NCBI RefSeq assembly: GCF_010093815.1
Contig: NW_022985549.1
Span: 3,368,804-3,432,803 of the forward strand
Direction: 5' to 3'
Origin: Pseudovirgaria hyperparasitica
Lineage: Eukaryota; Ascomycota; Dothideomycetes; Acrospermales; Acrospermaceae
DNA length: 64,000 nt
The translations under genes were made by a program, and so were the position numbers. This document shows positions 36,485 to 48,492 of the stretch, piece by piece (within the stretch, counting starts at the first letter, position 1; each line of letters starts with the position of its first letter). The notes below the pieces were generated by a model that ran no database searches, was not told the origin of the DNA, and saw nothing but the letters and a program-made list of their open reading frames with translations.

Positions 36485-39400
36485 CCTATCTATAGGAATA
36501 TAATTATATATATTATAGTCTACTCCCGACGCTAACCTACTAATACTATATAAATATATATAGATATCCGTAGATTTACTACTAGTCGTCGACCTTAATA
36601 CCGGAGTAATTATCTATTAAGATTATAAGCGCGCTATTCTTCTATCCGCGCTAGACCGCCACCTCCTTTAAGAATACTAAGGAATAAGACTAAAGTATTA
36701 TAAGATTATTAAAAGCTATATTTACTTACTTAGTTATACCGCTACTATAATCGACGACCTTTAAATACCCGCTACCCTATCACGGCCTATAAGGTATATT
36801 CCGGTTAAGAGAGGGTTCTAATATATTATTAAGAACTACGGATTAGTTCTTAGCCTTTTAAAGAATCTTAAATCATATATTAAAAATAAATATATGGCGT
36901 TCTTTAATGGGCGTAGGGGGGCTCTACCTAGAGCGGACGATAAGACACGTGGATATAGAGATAATATACTATACTAATGCCTATAGAATATAGGCCGGTT
37001 AAACCGCCTTATCCCGATTATAACACGTACTACTATATATACTCGTATACTAATTAATACTATACTCGATTAGCTCTAGTTAAATTAGTAGAACGTCCTT
37101 AGAGATAAAGATCGTATAGTATAAACCGGCGCTATTAACGAAGTTAATCCATAGCTAGAACGTATAAAATTTATTAACTACTTCTAAGGCATGGATATCC
37201 TCGCACTTACTAATATTCTAGAGATACCTACTAAAGGGCCGCTAAAGATAGTATCGTCTAGTCTAAGAGTTCTATTCTACTAAGCCTATAAGATAGTAGG
37301 TACTTATGATAGACTACTATGCCTAGAAGTAGCGCGTTCTATAATAGAGCCCGGGCTATAGCGACCTCTCGCACGTTATCGGAACTAGAAAATATTCCGT
37401 GATTACTCGAAGCATCTTTAGCGTCTTATTATTAGGGCTATCTAAGCGTACTAGAATCCCTACTACCTCCCGGCTTTAGTCTTTAACGCTAAGACTAAGG
37501 CGTGTATTACTCGGCTTCTAGACTATATTACTACGGAATAGCTATCCGGCGAGAGTAATAGTAGCTCCGACTCTAAACCCGAGATAAGCGTGACTAACGA
37601 CTATCGTAGAGTAGAAGGTAATCTTAGCGAGTAGGATCTAGAAACACGTCGGGCAAAACTATACGAGGTATTTAGTATCTAAACCCGCCCTCTTTCTCGC
37701 ATCGCCTACCTTTATATATAGCTTATTATTATATTACTATAATAGACGCTATATATATACTTATTCGAGGCCGTACTAGTCCTATTATCTAGTCTACTAT
37801 ATATAGATTAAAACGGGGGCTTCCTTTTACCATAGAACTATACGTCTACTCTATTAGTACTTATTAAGTTCTCCCGCCTTATTATCCTTAAGTAGGCCAT
37901 CTAGAAAGTCTTCTATAAGTAAGCGGGTAGTACTATAGATGTTCTCGGATATCTCTTACCATTTATTAACTAGTATCTCCTCCGTAGTAGTCGTAGTATA
38001 GTTAGATAGTAGATATAACTTAGAGCTTACGGTCTTAAAATCGTAGGTAACATAGCTATAGACGTAAAGATATAGTGGGTTAATAATATACTTACGTATA
38101 ATGTATATACAATTCTAATAAATACATTTAGAGGGATAGTCTCTAGCTTAATAAATCGAATAGCGCGAATATTATATACTAATATTCTTCTACTATCTTC
38201 TATAGAGGGAGTACTAGTAATCCTATAGTAGTTACTTATAGATAATACGGCTAATAACATAATCGGGTATAGCTTCCTTTAGTTAGCGTGCCTCTAGAAG
38301 TAGTTCTTATAGTTTAGAAGGCGAGTTAAAAAGGACTAGAATATATAGTTAGCGTTCTTTACTAGAGGAGAGTTAGATATATAAAAAGCATAAGACTAGC
38401 TCGAATAGATTCGAGTCTTTCTTAGTTAGCCACTTATCCTTATCTATATAATAGCTAGATAGCCTACACGTGGACTAGAAATCCTAAGTATACGGTACTA
38501 TAATACGCGATAGGGTAATATACGTAATATTATTCTTTATAGTAATAAGCTTTATATTATAATAAAGTACTATAAAGGGTATATACGTAAAGGAGATATC
38601 CGCCTAATTCTTCGATATCTACCGCTAGTTATATATAATATTCTAATATAGTATCTTTAGTTAGTCATCCCGTGGAAGAAACAACTCGAGAGATTCATGG
38701 ATCTAATATAGATAGTCGTCCCTATATATATATGGCTATTGCCGTACTAGACTAGCGAGTATATAAGCCATGCAATAAGAGAATAGATATATCTTAGTAT
38801 AGAAGTAGTTAACGTAGGTATCGTAGACTATTATTAAGTTGCGATTATAATTATAAAGCGTAAGCTTTAGAAGTACGAGATTAACTATATAGACGAGGCC
38901 GATAAGAATAGTCTATAGAATAAGGACTAGAATCCGGGTACCCGAGATAATAGTCTAACCGCTATCCTTAATAAGTAAGCTAGTTATAGTATAAAGATTA
39001 TCTAGATCGCGTATAGTCGTAATATAAGTAGCCCGTTTAGTATGGTAAAGACGGTAATAGAGAGGTACTTCTAGGTTAGTCGCGTATAGTAGTACGAGAT
39101 TAGGGTGCCTATATTTAATAAGATTACGCCTAGCTAGACGTGAATTTTATAAGTACGGGCTTACCGCTAGGCTATACTCTAGAAGAAGGACCCGTATAAG
39201 GCTATTAAGGTTATACTCCGTAACGAAAACGCTAGAATATAACTCTAATAAGAAAAGGTATTTACCGGGCTAGTCGAAGACTATAGTCTAATACTAGTTA
39301 TATAGCCGACTATCTTAGATAAAAGTCTACCTTTTATATTAGCTACGTTAATAGTACTAGATAGAGTAATACTAGTTATTATCCCGCTAAAGGCCCTTCG

Positions 39401-39556
39401 AGATAACCTTATCTACCGTTATTATAATAGTAGTATTACTATAGAAGTATTTAACCCTACGCACCCCCCTTACGGAACGTCTATTATTATTATTATACCC
39501 GAGTCTATAAAAGGCGAACCGTTTATATAGTTTATAAACTATATAAATAGCCTAGG

Positions 39557-40134
39557 TGTTAGGCACGTGCCTACTAGTTAATTATACATGTATATAGTAG
39601 TCGTATATAAGTAGTGTGCTCCACCCTTAAAGTAGTAGCTTTAAGATTCGGTCCTTTTGGTATAGTTGGTTGGTGCGTGGAGCCCGCCTCCTTATATAAT
39701 CTTAAAGCTACTACGGGGTCACGGGTTCAACTCTCGGTCTAGTTAACCGTTATTGAATTTCGCACGATTCCGTTTAGCTTACCACGTTACGTGTACTTTA
39801 TGCATGTAACGGATAACATGGTAGTAACGTTACTACGGTAAGTTAGCGTGTCTAGTACTAGAGACGGCATTATAAGTATTGGTTATGTGTACACATCGTT
39901 TATACTAGGCCCGTTACGGCTAGTTTAGTTCATCTTTTATAAGGTAGCATGCCCACGACGCGTAAGGACACGCGCCTTCGAAAAGGGGAGATATTATTAG
40001 GCACGTGCCTGCTAGTTAATTATACATGTATATAGTAGTCGTATATAAGTAGTGTACTCCACCCTTGAAGTAGTAGCTTCAAGATTCGGTCCTTTTAGTA
40101 TAGTTGGTTAGTACGTGGAGCCCGCCTCCTTATA
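39557..40134. mobile_element. TRIM (miniature LTR element), copy 1
   Basis: 578 bp with two 140-bp direct terminal repeats (39557-39696 and 39995-40134), TGTTAGG start, a polypurine tract (AAAAGGGGAGATAT) before the right LTR, and a 5-bp target duplication CTAGG on both sides (39552-39556, 40135-40139). It has no coding capacity. Removing it restores continuous RecQ-like sequence. The base run after the left LTR (39698-39714) is the exact complement of 17 bases in the LTR (39632-39648). An A-box-like word in the LTR and a B-box-like word just inside span the junction. A second copy of the same length lies at 54442-55019. Confidence 0.85.
39658..39734 (+). promoter_or_regulatory. A-box/B-box pair across the TRIM 5' LTR junction
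   Basis: TGGTATAGTTGG (39658-39669) fits the tRNA A-box and GGTTCAACTCT (about 39724-39734) the B-box. The spacing of about 55 bases is within the pol III range. The 3' LTR has only the A-box. Confidence 0.45.
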
Positions 40135-40936
40135 CTAGGACTACTCGACCGTGTAATTATTAATAAGTACTACTATATTATTAATAACGACTAGTTCCGG
40201 CCGGCCTTTCGCGATATCTAAATAATAGTCGACCTAGAGGTATAGATTATACTTCTAAGTATAACCCTACTACCCGATAATAAAGTAGGGCTATAGAAAG
40301 CTATACGTATAAACGCTAGAGATGTATTTATCTACCGCGAAGCTATAACTCGGCCTAATATTACGTATATACTTAGGAGCCTATCTAAGAAGGCTCGAGG
40401 TACCTATAGTTAAGCGGAATACGTACGATGTGTTAGATAGGGTATTACCGGTAGATATCTCGTCTTTACGCCTATAGTTATATAAGCTATTAGCCTCGTA
40501 GGGGAGCTTGGTTACGATATATACTATTAAGAGAGTATAGCTAAGGAGTAGGTCCTTAACGGATTTATCGCCGAAGAAGAAGGTATTATAGTTACTATAA
40601 ACGCTCTTAGCCTAGGTATTAACCTAGCTACCATTCGCGTCGTGATACACTTAGGCGCTCCTTCTTTATTCCTAGACTATATATAAGAAAGCGGCTAGGC
40701 CGGTCGCGACCATCTAACGAGAAGCCTCGCTATCTTCGTAAAGATAGGAGAAGCTACTACTAAGGACGCGATAATACTTACTTATATAAACTAGATAGGG
40801 TGTCGTAGGGTGTTCCTAGACGAGTATCTTAATAGGTCGTTTAGTAGAAAGAGCTGTAATAGGGTTAAAGAGAAGTGCGATATATACGATCCTACCCTAT
40901 TAATATTCCTACTATATTTAGAGACCCTCTAGGAGG

Positions 40937-40959
40937 ATCTAGAATTGGCGATTCTAGAC
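40937..40959. repeat. Palindrome family P, copy 3
   Basis: TCTAGAATTGGCGATTCTAGA, in the C-terminal part of the RecQ-like gene, read as DLELAILDL. Confidence 0.8.
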
Positions 40960-41169
40960 CTTTCTAGTAGCTCGCCCGTGGGTTCCTTAAATAGTTAACC
41001 TAACCTACCCTAGACTAATTAACCGTCGCGCTAGCCGCCTTATATATAGAATAAGATAAAACGAGTACGTGTATATAGTAATAGTATAGGCGAGGTAGGA
41101 AGACTAGTAAAAGGGCGGGTATTAGAACTTCCTAGTGCGCGTCCGGACGAAGATTACGTAGGTAAGAAT

Positions 41170-42310
41170 ACTTATAATTAACGAATGTTTATATAATAAT
41201 AGTCCATGAAACTAGTAGTATAAGAACGTCGTCTATAAAATAGATAATATATAAGTCTCGTCTAGTTATTATCCGAGTAGAGATAATAGTAGGCTAGTTA
41301 TTATAATATATATGGTACTAATAGTAGAGTCTATACTACGTACTACTTAGATAATAGACGACTTATAGACATGGTTAAGCGTGTACTAGCCGACTAAATG
41401 CGAAAGAGTAATATCATGCCTAAACACGTGTACTACTTTACCTATTACTAGCTATAAATTCTATGTCTATAGTAGGAGCCTAGACCGGAGGGATAACTAG
41501 GGTTCCGTCGGCTCCCGGGAAATATTAAGTATATATAGAAATTTAGTTTATATCGAGCTCTTAGTATAATAGTAGTCTATCTATCTAGACGATAGGCTAC
41601 CCGGTTAGAAGGGTTTAGAATTTCGAAAACGGGCTAACTACTAATAGTAATAAGAGAAGGTGCATGGGACTCTAGTAAATTAGCCCGTTAGCTATAGTGT
41701 AAGCGGCGAGAGGGGGCGTATAAAATTACGAATACTATTCTAGAATTTAATTAGAGTACTCTACTAATTATAGATGTTAGTCGATAGGGTCGGTAGAATT
41801 TATAGTTATTATAGTTTAAGTCTAGAAGTATATAAAGTCTATAGAGTATCTTAATGCCCATAGGTAATGTCTGTAAGTTAGTACTCTTAATCTATATTAC
41901 TCTATATTAAATAGAATATAAAGAGAGAGACGTGAAAAGGATTCTTCTAGTAATGTAGTTACGTATTTAGTATAAGAGTATAAGAACTAGAATCTACGAC
42001 CTTAACTATAGGGCACCCTATAAATAGCGATTTCTAGAGTAGGGGCTGGAATTTCTAATAAAACCGATAGGTTAATTTACTTTACTTATAACACGTTATA
42101 ACGTAACGTAAGGAGGTTATATAACAACACGTAATAAGACCTAAAATATATATTTATATATATTATTTCCGTTAACTCTCTCTATCTCTTCTATATCATT
42201 TTACTATTTTCTTACGTAATCTTATTTTTTCGACATATATATATTTAACCCACCGATCGCCGTTTACAGACCCTTCTAGAGATTATAGCTCCTTTTCTTC
42301 TAGTTAATAT
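41170..42310. other. Intergenic RIP-mutated DNA
   Basis: About 1.1 kb between the RecQ-like and SNF2-like genes. The last 150 bases are T/C-rich and could be the old promoter of the SNF2-like gene. No gene is seen. Confidence 0.4.
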
Positions 42311-43115
42311 TCAAGTATAAGAGGAAGAAGATAATGATTTTCTTAATCCGTTTTTAGATATAGCTACTAAAGAGATTCGCGAAACTAGAGTAGCGTTATA
42401 GAAGAAATATACTACCTTATCCGCTCTTATCGTAGGTAGTAGCTTAATAGACTACGATTCTAAAGCTATAGAGCGATTTCTTAAGGTCGCTACTATAGAG
42501 AAGGAAGTAGGCGAAGTAGAAAAAGGCGCATCTATTAAGTTAAAGCCGGGAAAAGAGGCTAGATAGGAGTATAAAAAGGAACCTAGGCTGGAAAAGAACC
42601 GTCGCCTTAGTAAGATTACCTCTAACCTTGGAATTAGCGTGGTTAAAGTAGCTATTTTATTCTAGGATTCTAAAGTTAACGCCTTACTTAATAAATACTA
42701 TATAGAGTTCTTTAACCCGCGGATTCTAGAAGGTTCGCATCCGTTTAGCTAGTTTACTTTAGCTATAGAACTTATTAAAGAAGACCGTACCTATTACCTT
42801 ATAGTAATAGCCGCTAGTCGTAGTAAATAGGAAGATTACTAGTAGTACGCGTCTCTTATTCTCTGGATAGATCTTAAGCTATCTTCTAATTATATAAATC
42901 CTCTTTCGCGAATATATATATTAGAGAATAATAAATATCTTGTATTTAATAATATACTTAAATACCGACGCCATGCCCGTAACCAAGGGTAAGAATACAA
43001 GGATAACTTTCGTATAAAAATTATCTATGCTAACGCGAAGTAGATGTCTATAATACCTTAGAAAGTTTCTACTAACTAGGTTCCCCCTACTTATCTACTA
43101 ATCACTCTATAGGCC

Positions 43116-43140
43116 CGTCTAGAATCGACGATTATAGGCC
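43116..43140. repeat. Palindrome family P, copy 4
   Basis: GTCTAGAATCGACGATTATAG, in the N-terminal part of the SNF2-like gene, read as RLESTIIG. Confidence 0.8.
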
Positions 43141-44153
43141 CTTCTAAGAAAAAAGCTAGAAGGCGTTTAGATTAATACTAAGCTACCGATAGTAACTCTA
43201 CTACTAACCGGAATAGAGAACTTAGTAAGAATACTAGCGATACTATAGATTAGGACCCGATGGAAGATATCTAAGCGATAGATCCAAACTCGCTCCTTAA
43301 CGCACCCATGCTAGACGTACTAGCTATACTAGATACTACTATAAAAGAAGGACCTATAGCTACCCTAGTAAAACTAAAACGTTCCTTAAAGCCTATAAAG
43401 GCACTAAGAAAAAAATTACCCGAGTACTATACTAAGACGTGGACTAATATATAGAAACGCGGTCTAAATCCATTGGGAGTATTAATAGATATCTATAACA
43501 ATCTAGAATTTATAGTCGAAGATAAGGGTATTAATATAGACGATCGGCGTATATTTACTAGATTATATCTTAAGAGTCTCCCCTCCGAAGAAGAGCTCTA
43601 GGCCACGCTTATAGTAACTTATAAGGATTATAACGTCATTAATCCGGATTATCTTAAACTAGGAACGTGTCTATACTACTCTTATCTTACTATTAAGAAT
43701 CTTATAAAGGGCTTAAGCGGTACTTAAAAGATCTCCGAGATTAAAACTAACGAGGTTATTTAAGTAAATAATAATAAGATAGTAATTACCGTACGTATTA
43801 ATACGGATCTTAGTAATATAGTACTAATTATAGATTAGTTAAAGTCGGGTAGCGAGAAGAGAAGTAAACTATAGGATTAGTTAAATAACTAGAGTAATAA
43901 CGGCGCCGCCTAACTATAAGACTATATTATAGCCGCGGTGGGTCTCCGAGTTACTAGTACCTAAAAACCTTAGATTCTTAATATAAATTCTAGCGTTACT
44001 CTATATTAGTAGTAACTTATAGAAGCTTAGTAGCTCCGAAAGAGTATAGATAGTTTAGTTTCACGGGGTGTAGTATTAGTAGATGGTATTGGACTAGGTA
44101 AAATATTTATACTTTTAGCGCACTAGCTGCATGTAAGTTTCTTCCCCTAGTGG

Positions 44154-44178
44154 CCTCTAGAATCGCCGATTCTAGACG
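44154..44178. repeat. Palindrome family P, copy 5
   Basis: Perfect arms TCTAGAATCG / CGATTCTAGA, just after the Walker A-like box of the SNF2-like gene. Confidence 0.85.
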
Positions 44179-45834
44179 CGCCTATATATATCTAACTAAA
44201 ATATAGTTAATTAACGAGCGTATCGCTAATCGCGAGAAGGGTATCCTAGTATCTCCTCCGAAGCCTACCCTACTATTAGTATCTATAAATCTTCTTATCT
44301 AAACCGCCGAGTAGATTACGGACTTTTCCTTACTCTTCTATATTATTACTAGTTACGGCGATAGTAGGGTCGGGAAATCAGCTACTAGTACTATATATTT
44401 AGTAGGTATCTTAATATAGAAGAGTTAGTACTTTAGACCGGAGAAGATTAATACCCGTACTATTATCTTAATATTCTATGTAACGTTTAACGCCTATTAT
44501 AGCCTTACTAGATAGAGGGAGAAAATACGAGGGTACGCGGAGTTCTAGAATATTAAATCTAGAAATTAGGACGCTATTATATTAGTAGAAACGAAATATA
44601 TAGAGAAGTAGCATTTTCTATATAATGCCCCTTAGAACCTTACTTAGTACTTTAACTATACGGTAGCTAACGAAGTACACGGCTTCCGGAATATTAACTC
44701 TATGACTAACCGGTCCATCTACGAGCTTAATATTAAATACTATGTTCTTATAACTAGTACTCCCGTCTATAACTTCGCTAGTAATATATAGGGTCTTCTT
44801 AAAGTTATATAATAGAGCGCATCCCTCGACGATTATTTTAACGGTATTTCCGGTATATAGCCGCCATTTAAGGCGAAGTCTAACCTATATAAGTTGCTAT
44901 TAATGATAGTAAGACTATATCCGGACGTTTTATAGGAAAAACTAGATCGCGTCCTAGGTATATATCTAACTTCTCCGGCCTTTAAGTACTAGTACCTAGG
45001 TTCCGGCCGTAATAATTCTAAGCCGCTATTAGAGCTAGTATAAGGCTAGTACTTAAGTATAATATACGGAGTATTTATACTTCGCTATATAAACGACTTA
45101 CGGTATAGCGATAATAATACTACTTTAATCCGTAACTATATTCCGCGGGCCGAAAGGGTATAGATTAAAGTAGCGTATCTACTAGAGGTATAGGCTAAGT
45201 ATAATAAGATTAGTAAGGAGACCTAAAAGAAGCTTATTTAGCCGAATCCTTACCGACCCTTAGAATTAAGTCTAAACTCCCGTATATAGTGGAACTTAGT
45301 GCTAATATCTACTATTATCTATATTAGGTATTTATACTTTTTCATGCGTAGGGACATAGTAGCGTTAAGGAAAGATAATGAATAGAAGCTAAAATTCCCT
45401 CGTTCTAGCTCTAAGAACGAGAGCCCGTATTAGATATACGCTTTCCTACTAAATATCGCCTAAGCTTATAATCGAAGCCATTCTAAGGGTAGACTTACTA
45501 AGCTAGTTAACGAAGTAGAGAACGTGCTAGTAGCACTACTAGATATTCTATTTAACTAGTCCCCTCGGCTTATAGTACTCGCTATATAAGCTATAACGTA
45601 GTACTTTAAGTACTAGGAGAAGGGCATTATATAGGTGTAATATCCTATTAAGCGTAAGTTAGTATATTATATATTACGGCTAATAGACTTTAAGTATATC
45701 GGACGCGTCTTTACCGAAGACGACGCGCTAACTAGATAATAAAAGTATAGACTATTTAACTAGAAGATAGACTCTACCTTTAATAAGACTACGCCTAATA
45801 ATATTACCGGTAATAAGGACGACCTACTAGAGGC

Positions 45835-45857
45835 GCCTAGAATCGCCGATTCTAGTG
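45835..45857. repeat. Palindrome family P, copy 6
   Basis: CCTAGAATCGCCGATTCTAG, near the 3' part of the SNF2-like gene, read as RIADSS. Confidence 0.85.
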
Positions 45858-46111
45858 CGTTCTTAGACGGTGATAATACCTATTAGGACGACATTAATAC
45901 AGTTCCCTCCCGGATCGATTAGTTTGTTAATATATATAGAATTATAGGGGTTGGTTTTAATTTATAGAAGGCGAATAGAAATGTTTATTTCTTTTCTTAT
46001 CCAGCTAATCTCGCTCTCCTACGGTAGCTCTTAGGTCATATATTTTAACTTAAATAGCTCTTACCGACCCTGCTTTCTAAGTACTATATACTAAACATAT
46101 AGGCATCTAAA

Positions 46112-46770
46112 ATGTCCATGGCCATGACTCGCCGAGCATTACCTAAGATATTTACTACTCTATCTAGTCTTATGGATGGTACCCTCGATACTACTCTCGA
46201 TATTATCGTTCCGCCTATCCTTAAGGGCTAGTATCCTATAATTAGAGATGTATACTACGATTTCGGTCTAATTATCTATAAAGACGATCCGGAGTTTAAG
46301 AAGCTATATAAACCGGAATCCACGGCTATTCCCGTGCTTAAAGTTATAAAACACCTTCTAATATTTAACTATAATATTATTATTAACTAAAGCGAGAGGC
46401 TAGGTATTACTAATCTAACGGAGAGGGCTACTAGTATATTTAATATTATTAGTAATACTATGCGCCGCCCTAATAACCGCCTAGATAAGGACCCTACTAA
46501 GCGTAGTACCTATAGTTATGGTAAGGACGAGGTAGATAGTAGAGATAGAATCCATTTACTACGAGAAGCCAGCGAGAAAATAACATTATTAAGATCTATA
46601 TTAGAGTCTACGATCCGTATAATATAGTTAATTAAAGACTATAAAGACCTCTTCCTAATAGAACACGCTACTAAATAATTCGTTAATAAGGACTAGACTA
46701 CTTATATAGTAGAGTAGTTTATAATAGATAAGATACTAATAAACATAGGTAGAGATAATAATAAGGCTTA
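46112..46770 (+). pseudogene. Small degraded gene, function unknown
   Basis: A frame from ATG 46112 (MSMAMTRRALPKIFTTLSSL) keeps protein-like composition for about 220 codons, with a Ser/Thr-poor helical second half (LLREASEKITLLRSILEST). A few TAG/TAA interrupt it. No family was recognised. It follows the SNF2-like gene on the same strand. Confidence 0.45.
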
Positions 46771-46786
46771 ACTATCTTCTAGAAGG

Positions 46787-46810
46787 GATTGGAATCGGCG
46801 TTTCTAGTCG
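46787..46810. repeat. Palindrome family P, copy 7
   Basis: TTGGAATCGGCGTTTCTAG, just after the small degraded gene; both arms are slightly altered. Confidence 0.6.
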
Positions 46811-47462
46811 CGTCTATAGTTAGTACTTTTCTTTAACAGCGTGTATTTATATTCTACTAGTTATTTTATTATATTTATAGCTACTAGTATCTTTCCTTTA
46901 ATAGTCTATATAAGGATAGTCGTCCTTATAGCTTATTATATCTCCTTACTTTTATAATTAACGCCTAGTTAAATATTATTATAATTTCTAATACTGTCTT
47001 ACACGCTCTGTTAAGTATTCCTATACTCGTTTTCTATACCTTTAAAACGTGGTTCTACTCTATACTAGAGGCGTCTAGAAACGTCGAGCGCCGATAGCCT
47101 TTTACTCCTAGTAACATCTTAGTATACGTAACTATAGGCTTCGAACTAGTATTATATTATTCCGACTTACGCAATATAAGGGAGAGTTCATTTTATTTAC
47201 TTAGTATTACTTTACTTTACTACTTATCTATATTATATCCGGTTTATTAACCTCTATTTACTTTTATAATATTACTATCTAAACGAGACTAGCTTAGTAT
47301 TTGCATAAAGGTATATAAATATATACTACCTTATAATTTCCTCTCTTCTATATTAACTTACTTACTCTTGTATACGTTAATAAGTCTTATAATTCGTTCA
47401 TTTATCTTATTAGTAATTACAATTTATAGACGCCTCTAAATAGATTATATAGATTTAATAAA
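46811..47462. other. Intergenic RIP-mutated DNA
   Basis: No gene is seen. A partial match to the palindrome family lies at about 47071-47083. The right end is the likely old promoter of the next gene. Confidence 0.4.
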
Positions 47463-48410
47463 ATGGTAGGCGATTAGAGCCTTCTAACTAAGCTAAGTAA
47501 AGGAAAATGGAAGGCGGTATAATTAGCTCCGCCACCCGTAGAAGATACTAGACCTTTAGAACCGGCTAAAACTTCTAGATCTATACGCTATACCTAATAG
47601 ATACTTTAAGACCTAAATAATCTAGTAGGGAATGATTGTTTCTATTAATCTTATAAAAAACTAATACCGTTACGTATGAATAGCGTAAAGTTCATGGTTA
47701 GTAATATTATATAGATACTAGAGAAGGACGTCTATTTGGTAAACGCTACGTAGAGGTAATTAGATACTAAGCGTTTTAGTAGTATTAACGTAGTTATCCG
47801 TAAAGGAGCCGGTCTAGAACTCGTGGCCGCCCTTACGGATTATAAGATTTTAGAATCCGAGGAAATTCTAGTAATGGAGCCATATAATCTTAATGTAAAA
47901 ATTATTATATACGTGGCTATACTAATATATATAAAGACGAAGTTAGATATAAAAAAACGTCGTAACGTTCTAAGAGATTTATATAAAAGCATCGTTAAAA
48001 CTACGGTTAATTATTAGAACCTAGATATTAGTAGCGTCGCTCGGATTCTTTATTCTATTCTTAGAATATCGAAGTATAGATAGGCTATAGACGCTAGAGC
48101 CTATTCTACCCTTCTCGGTATACGAATGGCTTTCAAGGACTCTAATAATAATAAAATACTATTTAATATCTTACTCGTCGTGCCATTAGCGGAGGATATA
48201 CTTAATATTATACCTATTATCTAGTGGGTTTCCAATTCTACGAATTACTATTATCTACTAATATTCTTTAGTATTATATTCCCGTCGATTAAAACGCGCG
48301 CCATTAAGTTTCTAGGTATATTAAATCCCGGCTTTAGTAATCCTTAGGATTAGCGATTCCAATACCCGCGCATTTATTATTATATATACTCTATAGTCTT
48401 TCCCTATAAC

Positions 48411-48436
48411 CGTCTAGGATCGACGATTCTAGACCT
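48411..48436. repeat. Palindrome family P, copy 8
   Basis: GTCTAGGATCGACGATTCTAG, within the tandem unit, read as RLGSTILDLS. Confidence 0.8.
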
Positions 48437-48463
48437 CTCTTAAGATATACATGTTCCCTATAA

Positions 48464-48492
48464 CCGTCTATAATTAACGATTCTAGGCCCTT
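48464..48492. repeat. Palindrome family P, copy 9
   Basis: GTCTATAATTAACGATTCTAG, second tandem unit; left arm more mutated. Confidence 0.65.

Larger units (their letters stand above)
34570..41170 (+). pseudogene. RecQ-like helicase (telomere-linked-helicase-like), RIP-degraded
   Basis: One plus-strand gene with a long N-terminal region (about 35.2-38.3 kb; words YSLNPLQ, GDGLFILLPPEITDSFF) followed by a RecQ-type motor. The motor shows LPFILATLIVLDRVILVIIPLKALRD near 39.33 kb (read in shorter words), PESIKGEPF, and the C-terminal box INLATIRVVIHLGAPSLFLDY with ESG.AGRDH near 40.62-40.71 kb. A Cys-containing tail follows (KEKCDIYDP). Large N-terminal extensions on a RecQ motor are typical of fungal subtelomeric helicases. 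A 578-bp TRIM lies in the motor region at 39557-40134. Dozens of TAG/TAA at CAG/CAA-like places mark RIP. The gene is not functional. Confidence 0.7.
42320..46080 (+). pseudogene. SNF2-like ATPase gene, RIP-degraded
   Basis: A plus-strand frame with protein-like composition runs for over 3.5 kb. An N-terminal part (about 42.33-44.0 kb) is of unknown type. The ATPase part opens with GVVLVDGIGLGK near 44.06 kb, which matches the Walker A surroundings of SNF2 proteins (ADEMGLGK in the family). It is followed by ANEVHGFRN near 44.67 kb (DEGH-like box), LITSTPVYN near 44.75 kb (LTGTP-like box) and a late GVGFNLQKANRNVYF near 45.95 kb. SNF2 enzymes remodel chromatin or move along DNA. Here several motif residues are altered and dozens of TAG/TAA interrupt the frame, so it is dead. 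Its role in the repeat is unknown. Confidence 0.6.

Noticed and set aside
38027-38260. Minus-strand open frame inside the RecQ-like region
   Set aside because: The plus strand carries the homologous signal; this frame has no motif.
39557-40134. Genuine nuclear tRNA gene in the TRIM
   Set aside because: A- and B-box words fit, but the acceptor arms do not pair and there is no normal anticodon arm.
47071-47083. Thirteenth palindrome P copy
   Set aside because: Only the left arm matches; the right arm is missing.
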